Assembly: GCA_029259945.1 (NCBI GenBank)
Contig: JAJDEF010000022.1
Location: forward strand, 1-64,000
From: Planctomycetota bacterium
GTDB taxonomy: Bacteria; Planctomycetota; Planctomycetia; Pirellulales; Lacipirellulaceae
Length of the DNA stretch: 64,000 nt
Reading direction: 5' to 3'
In this document: positions 37,301 to 45,837 of the stretch, one piece after another
How positions within the stretch are numbered: the first letter of the stretch is position 1
How the letters are laid out: every line of letters starts with the position of its first letter
The notes under the pieces: generated by a model
Seen by the model: only the letters and a program-made list of their open reading frames with translations
The model's database searches: none
Told to the model about the DNA's origin: nothing
Program-made: the position numbers and the translations under genes

Positions 37301-37379
37301 TACCACAGAGGACGCGGAGAGCGCAGAGAGTATTTTTAGCGAATTCTTCGCTACGTTGCTCAGCGTCCTTTGCGGTGTA
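37301..37379. repeat. CAGAGGACGC palindrome, copy 4
   Basis: TACCACAGAGGACGC at 37301-37315 faces a diverged complement at 37364-37379 (GCGTCCTTTGCGGTGT). It lies upstream of the large VWA gene on its coding strand, between it and the NHL gene. Confidence 0.7.
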
Positions 37380-37456
37380 GTCATTTTGCGACGTGTTTTT
37401 ATGTGATTTCTATGGCCTTTCCACTGCCGACGGCTGGAAAGTTACCCTTGTCCTGA

Positions 37457-37489
37457 ATATCTGTGTCTATCAGTGTTCATCTGTGGTTT
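37457..37489. repeat. Single arm of a second palindromic family
   Basis: ATATCTGTGTCTATCAGTG followed by TTCATCTGTGGTTT, a sequence type that recurs in intergenic DNA of many environmental bacteria as far as I recall. No matching arm is present here, so it may be a remnant. Confidence 0.4.
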
Positions 37490-37525
37490 CTTCTTGCCCC
37501 CACCTACTACCTCTTCTCCGAAGAG

Positions 37526-38521
37526 CTAAAAGACAAATCTTTGCACACGGTGGTTATTTGAATCCAATACGTGCAGTCGCCCTTGGCTATCCAGGGCTAG
37601 TGCCCAGGGGTTATGCAGTTGGCCCGGTTCTTTGCCGTTCGACCCCCAAGCCCCTAATGTCTCGCCGTCTAAAGTAAATTTCTGAACTCGATGGTTACCG
37701 TACTCACAAACATACACATGGCCCAGCCCATCGAGCACCAAGTCATAGGGGTAATACATCTTACCAATTTCACTTCCCTCTTCACCCCAGTGTTTTATCA
37801 GATGGCCTTCGCTGTCGAAAACCTGGATGCGATGGTTGCATGCATCAGCGATCCATAGGCGATCTTCCGCATCGATCGCCATGTTCTGGGGCCGACGAAA
37901 TTGGCCTAATTCAGAGCCATGCCCCCCCCATTCCAAGAGAAATTCGCCCGTGGGCGAAAACTTCTGAACGCGGTCGAAATCTCCGTACTCAGCCACATAA
38001 AAATTCCCCTTTGAGTCCTCAACCGCATCGGTCACGAATCCAAAATTACCCGGTTCATGACCCTGCACCCCACCGATCGTTGCCGATTCGATCCGCTCAC
38101 CCGAAGTTTTATAAACCAGCATCTGATAATAATGCGTATCTGCTACCAAAAGTCGACCTCTTCGGTCGATCGTAAGCCCCGAAGGCCTACCGTTCTTACT
38201 TGCCGGGGTCTTCCACCCTCGTAGGTAGTTGCCATCTACGTCGAAAACCTGGATTCGTGCAGTCATGTCGACCAGATAAAGCCGGTCTTCTGCGTCAATA
38301 GCTAGGGCCCGCGGCTTCTGAAGGCGGCCCTTCGTGATTCCTCGTTTCCCCCAGATGGTCGTCTCGATTTCCTCCCCACGCTGCTGGTCTACGCAACCTA
38401 GGGAACAAGCTACTAGTACTGCCAAGTAGCCGAAGCGTAGCAGGCACCGCACATTCGCCTTGCCAGCTAATCTCGGCAAAATAAGTCTCTTTTCTGTTGC
38501 CATCGTTTCTAACGGTTCCAT
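37526..38521 (-). CDS. NHL-repeat lipoprotein
   Basis: A 331-residue protein with a lipoprotein-type signal (hydrophobic stretch about 30-42, SLGC with Cys43). It has six NHL-type repeats, each with a pattern such as RPQNMAIDAEDRLWIADACNH followed by IQVFDSEG. The repeats should form a six-bladed beta-propeller outside the cytoplasm that binds a protein or ligand. An internal ATG at 38503 is an alternative start. It is the first gene on the same strand before the VWA/MoxR cluster but is separated from it by about 290 bases with repeats. Confidence 0.82.
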   Translation of the reverse strand: MEPLETMATEKRLILPRLAGKANVRCLLRFGYLAVLVACSLGCVDQQRGEEIETTIWGKRGITKGRLQKPRALAIDAEDRLYLVDMTARIQVFDVDGNYLRGWKTPASKNGRPSGLTIDRRGRLLVADTHYYQMLVYKTSGERIESATIGGVQGHEPGNFGFVTDAVEDSKGNFYVAEYGDFDRVQKFSPTGEFLLEWGGHGSELGQFRRPQNMAIDAEDRLWIADACNHRIQVFDSEGHLIKHWGEEGSEIGKMYYPYDLVLDGLGHVYVCEYGNHRVQKFTLDGETLGAWGSNGKEPGQLHNPWALALDSQGRLHVLDSNNHRVQRFVF

Positions 38522-38832
38522 CGATAAAACTGGTTCGGTTACGAGGCTTAAGCCCTATTCTAGCAAGGACTTTCGGCCATAACCGCTATGCCCAAAGACT
38601 TGACCACAAGAAGCACAAATCACTATACTGGGTCTCTTAATTATTGCTGGGCGTGGTGAGCTGCCAGAGAGCATTCTCGCTGTTGTCTGGAGACATCATA
38701 CCTGTAACGGGCGACTGCGTGCATTAGCCTTTGGCAACGCTACTTAAAGTTTTGTTATGGCGTCGTGTGGGGTAGCTTGCCGTTGGCTCGTCGTCCGCTA
38801 GAGCGATGTGCGCTGTCCTAAGTGGAAGGCCT
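38522..38832. other. 311-base divergent gap
   Basis: Separates the leftward NHL gene from the rightward Sua5-YwlE gene. It should hold promoters for both. I see no repeat family member, clear promoter boxes or small gene. Confidence 0.4.
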
Positions 38833-39972
38833 ATGCCACCGATTGTCATCGACTTACGCCAAACCGACGATAGTCGTGACGTCGTCCACCGGGCGGTGCA
38901 GACCCTCGCAGAGGGCAAACTGGTAGTTTTCCCGACCGAAACCGTCTACGGCGTGGGCGCCAGCGCCCGGAGCCGTAAAGGGATTAAGAAACTATACGAA
39001 GCCAAAGGACGTTCGTCGGATGCGCCTTTTGCACTCGCGATAAAGAGCGCTGAGGAGGCCCTCGATTTCGTACCCAACCTGGGGCAAATCGCAGAGCGTC
39101 TCGCGCGCCGTTGCTGGCCGGGGCCAATTACGTTGGTCGTTGACTGTGACGGAGGCAAAGGGGGTGAAGGTAAGGGACTGATTAGCCAACTGCCCGAAGA
39201 AGTGCAGCGTGCGGTTGCTCCCGATGGAACCATTGGCCTTCGCGTGCCAGCTCACGATGTGGTGCTCGATGTGCTACGAATGCTGGCAGGGCCTATTGCT
39301 TTAACTAGTGCAAATCGCTCGGGTGAGCCGGATGCCGTGACAGCTGAGCAAGCGGTGGAAAGTTTGGGAGATCATATAGGCTTGGTTCTCGATGACGGCC
39401 CAAGTCGATATGGACAACCATCAACTGTTATCCGGGCCACCGACAAAGAGTGTCGGTGCCTACGGGAAGGTGTTGTGGGACAAAATGCACTGGATCGTCT
39501 TTCAAGTATGATCGTTTTGCTCGTTTGTACCGGAAACACATGCCGCAGCCCGATGGCCGAGGTCATCATGCGACAATTGATTGCGAAGAAACTTGGTTGT
39601 TCAGATACAGAATTAGAAAATCGTAATGTTTTTGTCACCTCAGCCGGCATCGCTGCGGCACCGGGCTGCAAGCCGAGCCCCGAGGCAGTTGCTGTGGTTA
39701 AAGAAAATGATCTGGATCTTACCCGTCACGAATCCCAACCATTAACCGAGAAACTAGTACGTCATGCCGATTTAATACTAACCATGACCGAAGGCCATCG
39801 CCATGCAATTTTACGGCGTTGGCCAAACACCTCGGGACGAATTCACACACTACGCTCCGATGGTGCAGACGTCAACGATCCGATCGGAGGATCAACCGCC
39901 ATTTATCGGGCCTGTGCTGAGGAAATTGAAAACTCGCTTCGACAGCGAGTCGATGAATATGATTTTCGATGA
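38833..39972 (+). CDS. Sua5/YrdC threonylcarbamoyl-AMP synthase fused to YwlE-like phosphatase
   Basis: A 379-residue two-domain protein. Residues about 1-215 are a Sua5/YrdC/TsaC domain (VVFPTETVYGVGA, KGRSSDAP, PGPITLVV, TSANRSGEP), which makes threonylcarbamoyl-AMP for t6A37 in tRNA. Residues about 224-379 are a low-molecular-weight phosphatase: Cys232 to Arg238 (CTGNTCR) with SPMAE following, and the acid Asp349 in NDPIGG. The Thr at position 236 is the residue that in Bacillus YwlE favours phosphoarginine over phosphotyrosine. The ATG at 38833 has GTGGAAGG upstream. rpiB follows; in Bacillus the separate genes ywlC, ywlE and ywlF (rpiB) lie in the same order. Confidence 0.9.
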   Translation: MPPIVIDLRQTDDSRDVVHRAVQTLAEGKLVVFPTETVYGVGASARSRKGIKKLYEAKGRSSDAPFALAIKSAEEALDFVPNLGQIAERLARRCWPGPITLVVDCDGGKGGEGKGLISQLPEEVQRAVAPDGTIGLRVPAHDVVLDVLRMLAGPIALTSANRSGEPDAVTAEQAVESLGDHIGLVLDDGPSRYGQPSTVIRATDKECRCLREGVVGQNALDRLSSMIVLLVCTGNTCRSPMAEVIMRQLIAKKLGCSDTELENRNVFVTSAGIAAAPGCKPSPEAVAVVKENDLDLTRHESQPLTEKLVRHADLILTMTEGHRHAILRRWPNTSGRIHTLRSDGADVNDPIGGSTAIYRACAEEIENSLRQRVDEYDFR

Positions 39973-40047
39973 TTTGCGTTGCCACGTACGTCAGACAATA
40001 ACTCTTTGGAAAATGAACATCGCATGAATGCGAAAGGTTAAGAAAAG

Positions 40048-40491
40048 ATGCGTATCGCAATTGGAAGTGACCACCGAGGTTACCACTTAAAGGAAAAACT
40101 AGTCGCACTACTTAAAACCAAGGGCCACGAGGTCTTTGATGAAGGCACTTCGGCGACCGAGGCCGTCGACTATCCCGATTTTGCGGCATTAGTCGCTCGA
40201 AAAGTAAGTGACCAATCTGCAGAGCGTGGAATACTCATTTGCGGCACTGGCATTGGCATGGCAGTCACCGCCAATAAATTTCCGGGAGTCCGTGCCGCGC
40301 CATGTGCCGATGAAGTCACGGCGGAAATCAGCCGCCGTCACAACGACCTGAACGTACTGTGCTTGTCGGCAGACATGCTGAGCCCGCGCAGCGCAGAACG
40401 AATGGTAGCCATCTGGATTGATACCGAGTTTGAAGGAGGCCGCCACTCACGCCGCGTCGACAAAATTGGAGAAATCGAAAGCAGCATCTAG
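40048..40491 (+). CDS. rpiB: Ribose-5-phosphate isomerase B
   Basis: A 147-residue RpiB/LacAB-family sugar isomerase. Visible motifs are GSDHRGYHLKE at the start, YPDFA, and the active-site ICGTGIGMAVTANKFPGVRAA with a Cys in the catalytic position, which marks RpiB. It interconverts ribose-5-phosphate and ribulose-5-phosphate (or allose phosphates). It lies 75 bases after the Sua5-YwlE gene on the same strand. Confidence 0.93.
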   Translation: MRIAIGSDHRGYHLKEKLVALLKTKGHEVFDEGTSATEAVDYPDFAALVARKVSDQSAERGILICGTGIGMAVTANKFPGVRAAPCADEVTAEISRRHNDLNVLCLSADMLSPRSAERMVAIWIDTEFEGGRHSRRVDKIGEIESSI

Positions 40492-40502
40492 CGCAGATTG
40501 CT

Positions 40503-41972
40503 CTAGGTGACGTTGTTTGACACCGTCAAGATCGCTTTCCGAAGTCCGCGCGACTTGACTGGCATCTGAATGACTGCGCGGTGTTTGTCTGTTTTGACAT
40601 GTTCGAGGAGCTTGCCATGCCCATCTCCCAGTAACAAAACGACCGGCACATGCTTGGTGGCAGGTTCTTCACCTAAACGATTAAAAGCCTTCACCGCAGA
40701 GACCCCAAGACGACCTGTGCTTAATAACAAAACGTCCGCCGTTTGGTTGTCTTCATAGAAACGCTGAAACAGTCGCTCGGGATCGCTGGTGACCAGCACT
40801 CGATAGCCGCGTTTCTTAAACAGCTTTCGAAATACATTTTGCAGGTCCGTATCGGATTCGACAATCATCAGCTTGCGAGGCTGCCCCTGGGAGTCATGCC
40901 CTTCTAATAGCGATGTTTCGACCGGTGTATTATCTACATCTGCTCCGTGCTCCTTCACTCGCTTCATGGCTAATTTAAGATCGCCGAGCATCTCAGCAGG
41001 GGTCTGATACCGACGATCCGGATTAAATTCCAAGGCTTTATTCACCACACGCACGAAAGGCAATGGAATGTTGGAATCGACCTCTGTGATTTTTTTTATC
41101 TCTTGATATCTCTGCTTATTCAAACGTTGCACTCGGTCGCGAGTTTCTGCAATAGCCGGTTGGCCACTCATCAATTGGTAGTAAATACATCCAGAAAAAA
41201 AGATGTCACTACGCGTATCATCTTTACGAACATTCGTGGCACGTTCGAGCCCTGCGTAGTCAATCGTACGCGGATTGGCTCCCTCGCCACTCGCATCGTC
41301 ATCTCCTCCCCCAAGCCCCGCCAAGCCAAAGTCGACCAATTTTGCTTCGCCATCGCTCGAAACGATGACATTCGACATTTTCAAATCGCGATGCGTCACG
41401 CCTTGTTGAAAAGCATAGCTAAGCCCCGCAAGCATACCTGCAATAATTCGCGACGCTTCGAGCGGCTCAAACTTGCCTCGCACCTTAAAAAAGTCACGAA
41501 GGTTATGACCCTCTACAAAATCCATGACAATGTAGTGTTCTGTGCCTTTGCCGTAGACTTCGTGAATTGCCACGATATTAGAATGTTTGAGCGAGGCCCC
41601 CAGTTCACCTTCGCGTCGAAACATCTCGGCTTGCTCCAGATCGCTGCTAAACCGTTTGCGCAATACTTTCACCGCAAACAGTTCGTTCGTCTCGCGATGG
41701 GCAGCCCGATAAACCCGAGCAAAGGTACCGGCTCCTACGCCATATTGCACCTTATAATTGCCGTAGAAAAAACCCGTCTTGAAGCCTCGTTCGAGACGCT
41801 CTAGTTGATAGTTGGTCAGCAACCCACGACGCACCAACACCTGTTTCAGCTGCTCGCATTCAACGCTCCGGGTGCCAAGTTCACTCCAGACCGCGCGAAG
41901 TTCTTCCTCGGTCACGACATTGACGTCCAGCGCACGTTGAGCCAACTTTTCAGCGGTCAATTCTGAGGCCAT
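40503..41972 (-). CDS. Ser/Thr protein kinase with degenerate receiver domain
   Basis: The start at 41972 gives 489 residues. Residues 1-65 are a helical N-terminal region ending GLLTNYQLERL, common in planctomycete kinases. The Hanks kinase domain (about 70-345) is complete: GVGAGTFARVY loop, Lys102, HRDLKMSN (194-201), DFG (214-216). Residues 367-489 have the beta-alpha pattern of a response-regulator receiver (LMIVESDTDL, Lys473), but the phosphoacceptor position is Ser418 in DVLLLST, so it should not accept phosphate from a histidine kinase. There is no membrane segment, so it is likely cytoplasmic. A coiled-coil gene precedes it by about 135 bases. Confidence 0.88.
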   Translation of the reverse strand: MASELTAEKLAQRALDVNVVTEEELRAVWSELGTRSVECEQLKQVLVRRGLLTNYQLERLERGFKTGFFYGNYKVQYGVGAGTFARVYRAAHRETNELFAVKVLRKRFSSDLEQAEMFRREGELGASLKHSNIVAIHEVYGKGTEHYIVMDFVEGHNLRDFFKVRGKFEPLEASRIIAGMLAGLSYAFQQGVTHRDLKMSNVIVSSDGEAKLVDFGLAGLGGGDDDASGEGANPRTIDYAGLERATNVRKDDTRSDIFFSGCIYYQLMSGQPAIAETRDRVQRLNKQRYQEIKKITEVDSNIPLPFVRVVNKALEFNPDRRYQTPAEMLGDLKLAMKRVKEHGADVDNTPVETSLLEGHDSQGQPRKLMIVESDTDLQNVFRKLFKKRGYRVLVTSDPERLFQRFYEDNQTADVLLLSTGRLGVSAVKAFNRLGEEPATKHVPVVLLLGDGHGKLLEHVKTDKHRAVIQMPVKSRGLRKAILTVSNNVT

Positions 41973-42108
41973 GACGCATCTCTGTCCACGCACTACTGCG
42001 CAGAGCCCTTCAGTTCCCAAATTTCTATCTCGAACGAGATACCAGCTCTAGTTGCCTAGGCATCACCCACAGGCTAGCCAGTCCTAGAACTGAAGGAAAA
42101 GCTATTCA

Positions 42109-42396
42109 TTAGTTGTCAAATTCTTCTAGCTTCAGTCGATACTCTTCCCGCTCCCGACGCGTCGCTTCTAAATCAAACATCAGATATTTCATATCCAGTC
42201 GCAACTGGCCCAGGGCGTCTTGTACGAGACTCAAAATTCTTCGTCGGCGTTTCGTACTCTCGACCACCGAATCGATCATGGGGGCGAGTTGCCGTGCATA
42301 CTGATCGGGAATCGTTCCCAACGCCATCACTAGTTTCTGAAGGTCGGCAGGTATTTGTTCGGGTGCGGAAACGGAGGATTCGGGTGTCATGCTCAT
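42109..42396 (-). CDS. Small coiled-coil protein
   Basis: A 95-residue protein. After a Ser/Pro-rich start, residues 18-95 are almost all helix-forming with heptad-like spacing (YARQLAPMIDSVVESTKRRRR and LEATRREREEYRLKLEEF). GGAG lies 8 bases before the ATG. It is upstream of the kinase gene on the same strand and may be a scaffold or substrate of that kinase; this is inference from position. Confidence 0.65.
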   Translation of the reverse strand: MSMTPESSVSAPEQIPADLQKLVMALGTIPDQYARQLAPMIDSVVESTKRRRRILSLVQDALGQLRLDMKYLMFDLEATRREREEYRLKLEEFDN

Positions 42397-42802
42397 AGTG
42401 CATCTCCAAGGAACGTTGATTAGTCGACCCGGCTTAAAGCAGACGGCGTACCGAAGCAGAAACCTTTCCCGGCACCCAGACGCAAGTGATTATATACCAA
42501 TGACTTAAACCACTTCAACGGGCTGGGTATTGGATTTTCAGAGAAACTAGCCAAGTTGCCTAAACGCATCGGACTGAACTGGCTGATATCCAGAAATGCT
42601 GATATAAGCGAGACTTACAGCGAGTTGAGTCTTCTGAATCGCACGTTGTCCAAAAACAACGCAAATCGGCAATATTCCGAGACACTCCGCCCGCATTGCA
42701 CCCTAAGCTCTGTCCTAACAACGGTTTTCGTAGGCGGGGGGGGCGTGGACAAGCTCAAAAATTTGTCAGCTATCCCAAGTCGACTTGGCCGACCGTAATC
42801 GA
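42397..42802. other. 406-base divergent gap
   Basis: Lies between the coiled-coil gene and the large secreted protein gene. It should hold promoters in both directions. A perfect 12-base palindrome CAAGTCGACTTG lies at 42777-42788, a few bases before the secreted protein start, and could be an operator. No gene or repeat family member is seen. Confidence 0.4.
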
Positions 42803-45529
42803 ATGCAGCGCTCTCGGCAAATTTTTGGCATCACAAGCAGCCCCGTTGGCTTTCTAAGACTTGGCCGTCTCGCTGCTCTCCTCTACCTAGCCATCTATAG
42901 TGCCCTAGCCGCTGAGCTTACTTTCGCACAGCCCCCCACGCTCTTGGACAAGATGGACGGGAACGCAACTTCGTTGCACTCGCTGCCCGGCACGTCTGGC
43001 CTGCAAATCCTTCACCACAGTATCGATCGAAAACTGTACCGGTATGGGACTGGCGCAGAAAGAGTTCAATTGGCCTGCCCTGCTGGACACTCAGCCCAAC
43101 TGGCCTACAACATTCCCAATGCCCCGGTCATTACCGAGTTTCGAACCACTGCCTGGATACTTTCCAACCGTCCAGGAATCCAGCTAGCAGCCAAGGTGAC
43201 CTTACCGCGAACGCGAAACAGTTCAACGGGCGGGGCCTATGAATTGTTAGTACGTAGCGCGACAGTCGGCCAAGGTGGAAATTGGGAGCCACTAACGCTT
43301 GAAAATGTCCCCGCTTTACTAGCGCAAGTTGCTCGTGTCGCTCGTGCTCAGTTTGGCGGTTCGGTCGACGAACGTGGCGCGTTCGTTTCACAAATTGTGT
43401 TTCTGGTGCCGGGGGGGCCGGGGGTCGCTGAGCTACGGGTCGATCGTCTCGAAGTGTTTGGCATCGTCTCCACAGCAGGAAATCACAAATTCCCCAAAAC
43501 GCAAATTAGCTCCGCCCAGCAAGCTCAAAACGATCCCGGTCGAAGTCCACCCAGACACGACGTCAGTCATCCAAGCGTACCCCGAATTATCCAATGGCAA
43601 GGAGAACCTTTTGCGCTCCTCGCAAAGTTGGGTTTCAACACCCTAGGAATGAGTCGCTTACCCTCAGCACAAGAACTGGCCGAAGCGAAAAATCTTGGTT
43701 TGTCGATCGTTTGCCCTCCTCCAACTTTGAAACAACTCACCAAAACAGCCATCTCTGACGAACTGGCAATCGTCGCTGCCTGGGATCTTGGCAGCCAGCT
43801 CACTGCCACCGATCTCGAGCACGTCATACGCTGGAAACGACTCGTCGAACGATACGACCCCATCGAATCGCGAACAACATTTATCACACCGCAACTCTTT
43901 ACGCGAGAAGCAAGCCGTATGGCCGAGACTCTGGTACTCGGGCGGGGGATGTTAGGCACCGACATTTCACTACAGGAGTACAGTGCATGGCTAAACCAAC
44001 GACGGCGACTAGCACGGCCCGGCACCGAAATATGGACCTCCATCAACACACAAGCTAGTCCTCAATTGTTGCGTCAGATAACGGCGCTCAACATGAATGG
44101 GACAAACCACCCTGCAATTTCCTATCAACAGCTAACGGCATTAAGCTCCACCGCATTTTCAATTCGTAGCCAGGGCTTCTATTTTCGATCCGAGACGTCG
44201 TTGGCTTCAAAAGACAATACCACGCAATTACGAGCCAAAGCCCTGGAATTAAACAATCTTAGGCTCCGTCTTTGTGAGCCGTGGTTAGCGTCCGGCAAGT
44301 TATTGACGGCTGCACGAAGTTCGCAGCCACAACTGACGGCACTCGTACTGCAAGCCGAACGTTCTCACCTTCTTGTCCCCATCCATTGGACAAGCACGAT
44401 GCAAACGTTGCAGGCGGCCCAAAGCGATGCATCCATTTCTTTCATCGTTCCCGGGGTTGCTGAATCGGCAGAAGCTTATCTTCTCACACTAGGCGGAGCC
44501 CAACGGATTCGTAGTCGACGTGTGACAGGGGGCATACGCATTTCCCTACCGTCGCTTCCCTCGGACGGTTTGGTTCTGTTAACCGACGACCCACAGGCGT
44601 TTTCGCAGGTGTCCCGTTATCTGCGCCAAATCGCGCCCCGTGCTTCACTTCTTCGCCAAGAACTTGTCGCCCAACGATTACGAGGTACAACACGTGTTAC
44701 TAACACCCTTAATAAACCCTCTCCTCAAATCTCTTCGCTATTAGCACAGGCACAAGGAGAGATCCAAAATGGCGACCAAGCGCGATCGAGCAAAACCTTC
44801 GACCAAGCCTACCGACACGCAGACCAAGCAGACCGAATACTTGGGCAATGCGAACAGTTGCTACTCGCTCAATCGACTTCTCAAGAAGGAAAGCCACTCT
44901 ATTCCTCGCTGCCTAACCTTGGAGTTGCCTCACTTCCCGCTCAACTCCAACTGCAAAAAACACTTACCCGCTCTCCCCTCGGAAAAAATTTGCTACCGAT
45001 GGGCGGCTTCGAGAGTTTGCAATCGCTACTACAACATGGTTGGCGTCATCAACAACTCCCCCTAAAAGGTATTGCGACAGCCGTGCGACTTTCCCCCGAA
45101 GCGGTTCATAGTGGCTCCTATTGTCTCGAACTCGAGGCTAGCTCAACTGATCCCGCAATACCCGCACCGGTTATCCCTGCCTCACCGGTTTGGATCACCT
45201 CGCCTCCACTTCGAATTCAGGCCGGAAAAATTGTCGAAATCACGGGCGTCGTCCGAGTGCCAGAGCCACTGATCGGCTCGGTCGATGGCTTACAAATTGT
45301 CGACTCCCTTGGAGGAACCGACCTATCGTTACGAATTCCACTGGCCCCTTCCTGGCAAGCGTTTCGCATCCTACGCGTCGCCCCGACCGATACCGACGTC
45401 ACGGTTTCGATAGCGCTCACTGGGCTGGGGAAGGCTCAGATCGACGATCTGGCGATTCGCACTATTTCGAACACGTCTCCAATTCAACCAGCGCAAGCTG
45501 CAAGGCATACACCGAGTATCCCAAGATAG
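42803..45529 (+). CDS. Large secreted protein, possibly TIM-barrel-like
   Basis: The ATG at 42803 gives 908 residues; an in-frame TTG lies 18 bases upstream. A signal peptide ends near residue 42 (LTFAQ). Residues about 50-230 are a beta-sandwich-like domain. Residues about 255-480 alternate strands and helices in the way of a glycoside-hydrolase-type TIM barrel (LGFNTLGMSRLPSAQELAEAK, then IVAAWDLGSQLT), but I cannot place catalytic acids. Residues about 650-720 are helical, resembling a TPR-like hairpin pair. The end (about 740-900) is another beta-sandwich of the carbohydrate-binding type. Function unassigned. Confidence 0.6.
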   Translation: MQRSRQIFGITSSPVGFLRLGRLAALLYLAIYSALAAELTFAQPPTLLDKMDGNATSLHSLPGTSGLQILHHSIDRKLYRYGTGAERVQLACPAGHSAQLAYNIPNAPVITEFRTTAWILSNRPGIQLAAKVTLPRTRNSSTGGAYELLVRSATVGQGGNWEPLTLENVPALLAQVARVARAQFGGSVDERGAFVSQIVFLVPGGPGVAELRVDRLEVFGIVSTAGNHKFPKTQISSAQQAQNDPGRSPPRHDVSHPSVPRIIQWQGEPFALLAKLGFNTLGMSRLPSAQELAEAKNLGLSIVCPPPTLKQLTKTAISDELAIVAAWDLGSQLTATDLEHVIRWKRLVERYDPIESRTTFITPQLFTREASRMAETLVLGRGMLGTDISLQEYSAWLNQRRRLARPGTEIWTSINTQASPQLLRQITALNMNGTNHPAISYQQLTALSSTAFSIRSQGFYFRSETSLASKDNTTQLRAKALELNNLRLRLCEPWLASGKLLTAARSSQPQLTALVLQAERSHLLVPIHWTSTMQTLQAAQSDASISFIVPGVAESAEAYLLTLGGAQRIRSRRVTGGIRISLPSLPSDGLVLLTDDPQAFSQVSRYLRQIAPRASLLRQELVAQRLRGTTRVTNTLNKPSPQISSLLAQAQGEIQNGDQARSSKTFDQAYRHADQADRILGQCEQLLLAQSTSQEGKPLYSSLPNLGVASLPAQLQLQKTLTRSPLGKNLLPMGGFESLQSLLQHGWRHQQLPLKGIATAVRLSPEAVHSGSYCLELEASSTDPAIPAPVIPASPVWITSPPLRIQAGKIVEITGVVRVPEPLIGSVDGLQIVDSLGGTDLSLRIPLAPSWQAFRILRVAPTDTDVTVSIALTGLGKAQIDDLAIRTISNTSPIQPAQAARHTPSIPR

Positions 45530-45570
45530 TCCTTTTCTGTTCATGCTTTGCCAATCCTACATTATTGGGA

Positions 45571-45608
45571 TTAGCCGTTTTGGCGCTAGCCACGGTTGCT
45601 TAGAAAAA
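45571..45608 (+). repeat. GGCGCTAGCCACGG family, half copy
   Basis: Matches one arm and the loop of the hairpin at 25622-25684, then diverges after GAAAAAC. The second arm is missing. Confidence 0.8.
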
Positions 45609-45640
45609 CATAACCATTCACGATACACCGCTAGTCGAAT

Positions 45641-45812
45641 CACACAGAGTCGCAGAGACGGCAAAGAAACAGTGTGCAAAACTAACAAGAGAAGCAAATA
45701 TCGAAATGCTGTTTGTTGAAAGAACCTGACCGACTTAATGACTCTGCTGTCTCGGCGTCTTTGCGAGATACTTTTGTTTCTTCCCTTTGCGCCTTCGCGC
45801 CTTTGCGAGAGG
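45641..45812. repeat. CACAGAG/GCAGAG family, copy 5 (extended)
   Basis: Left arm CACACAGAGTCGCAGAGACG at 45641-45660. The complementary blocks are repeated on the right (GTCTCGGCGTCTTTGCGAGA near 45749, then CCTTTGCGCC..CGCGCCTTTGCGAG at 45784-45810). The element abuts the half repeat at 45571 and runs up to 26 bases before the glycerate kinase start, so it must contain or replace that gene's promoter. Confidence 0.65.
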
Positions 45813-45837
45813 CCTATTCGACTGTCAGATTACGCGC

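Noticed and set aside
41103-41804. A 233-codon frame opposite the kinase-receiver gene
   Set aside because: The kinase motifs on the other strand are complete, and the opposing frame has no family resemblance.
42556-42798. A possible 80-residue protein in the divergent gap before the large secreted protein
   Set aside because: It has no ribosome site, includes a G-run translated as Gly residues, and shows no hydrophobic or domain pattern.
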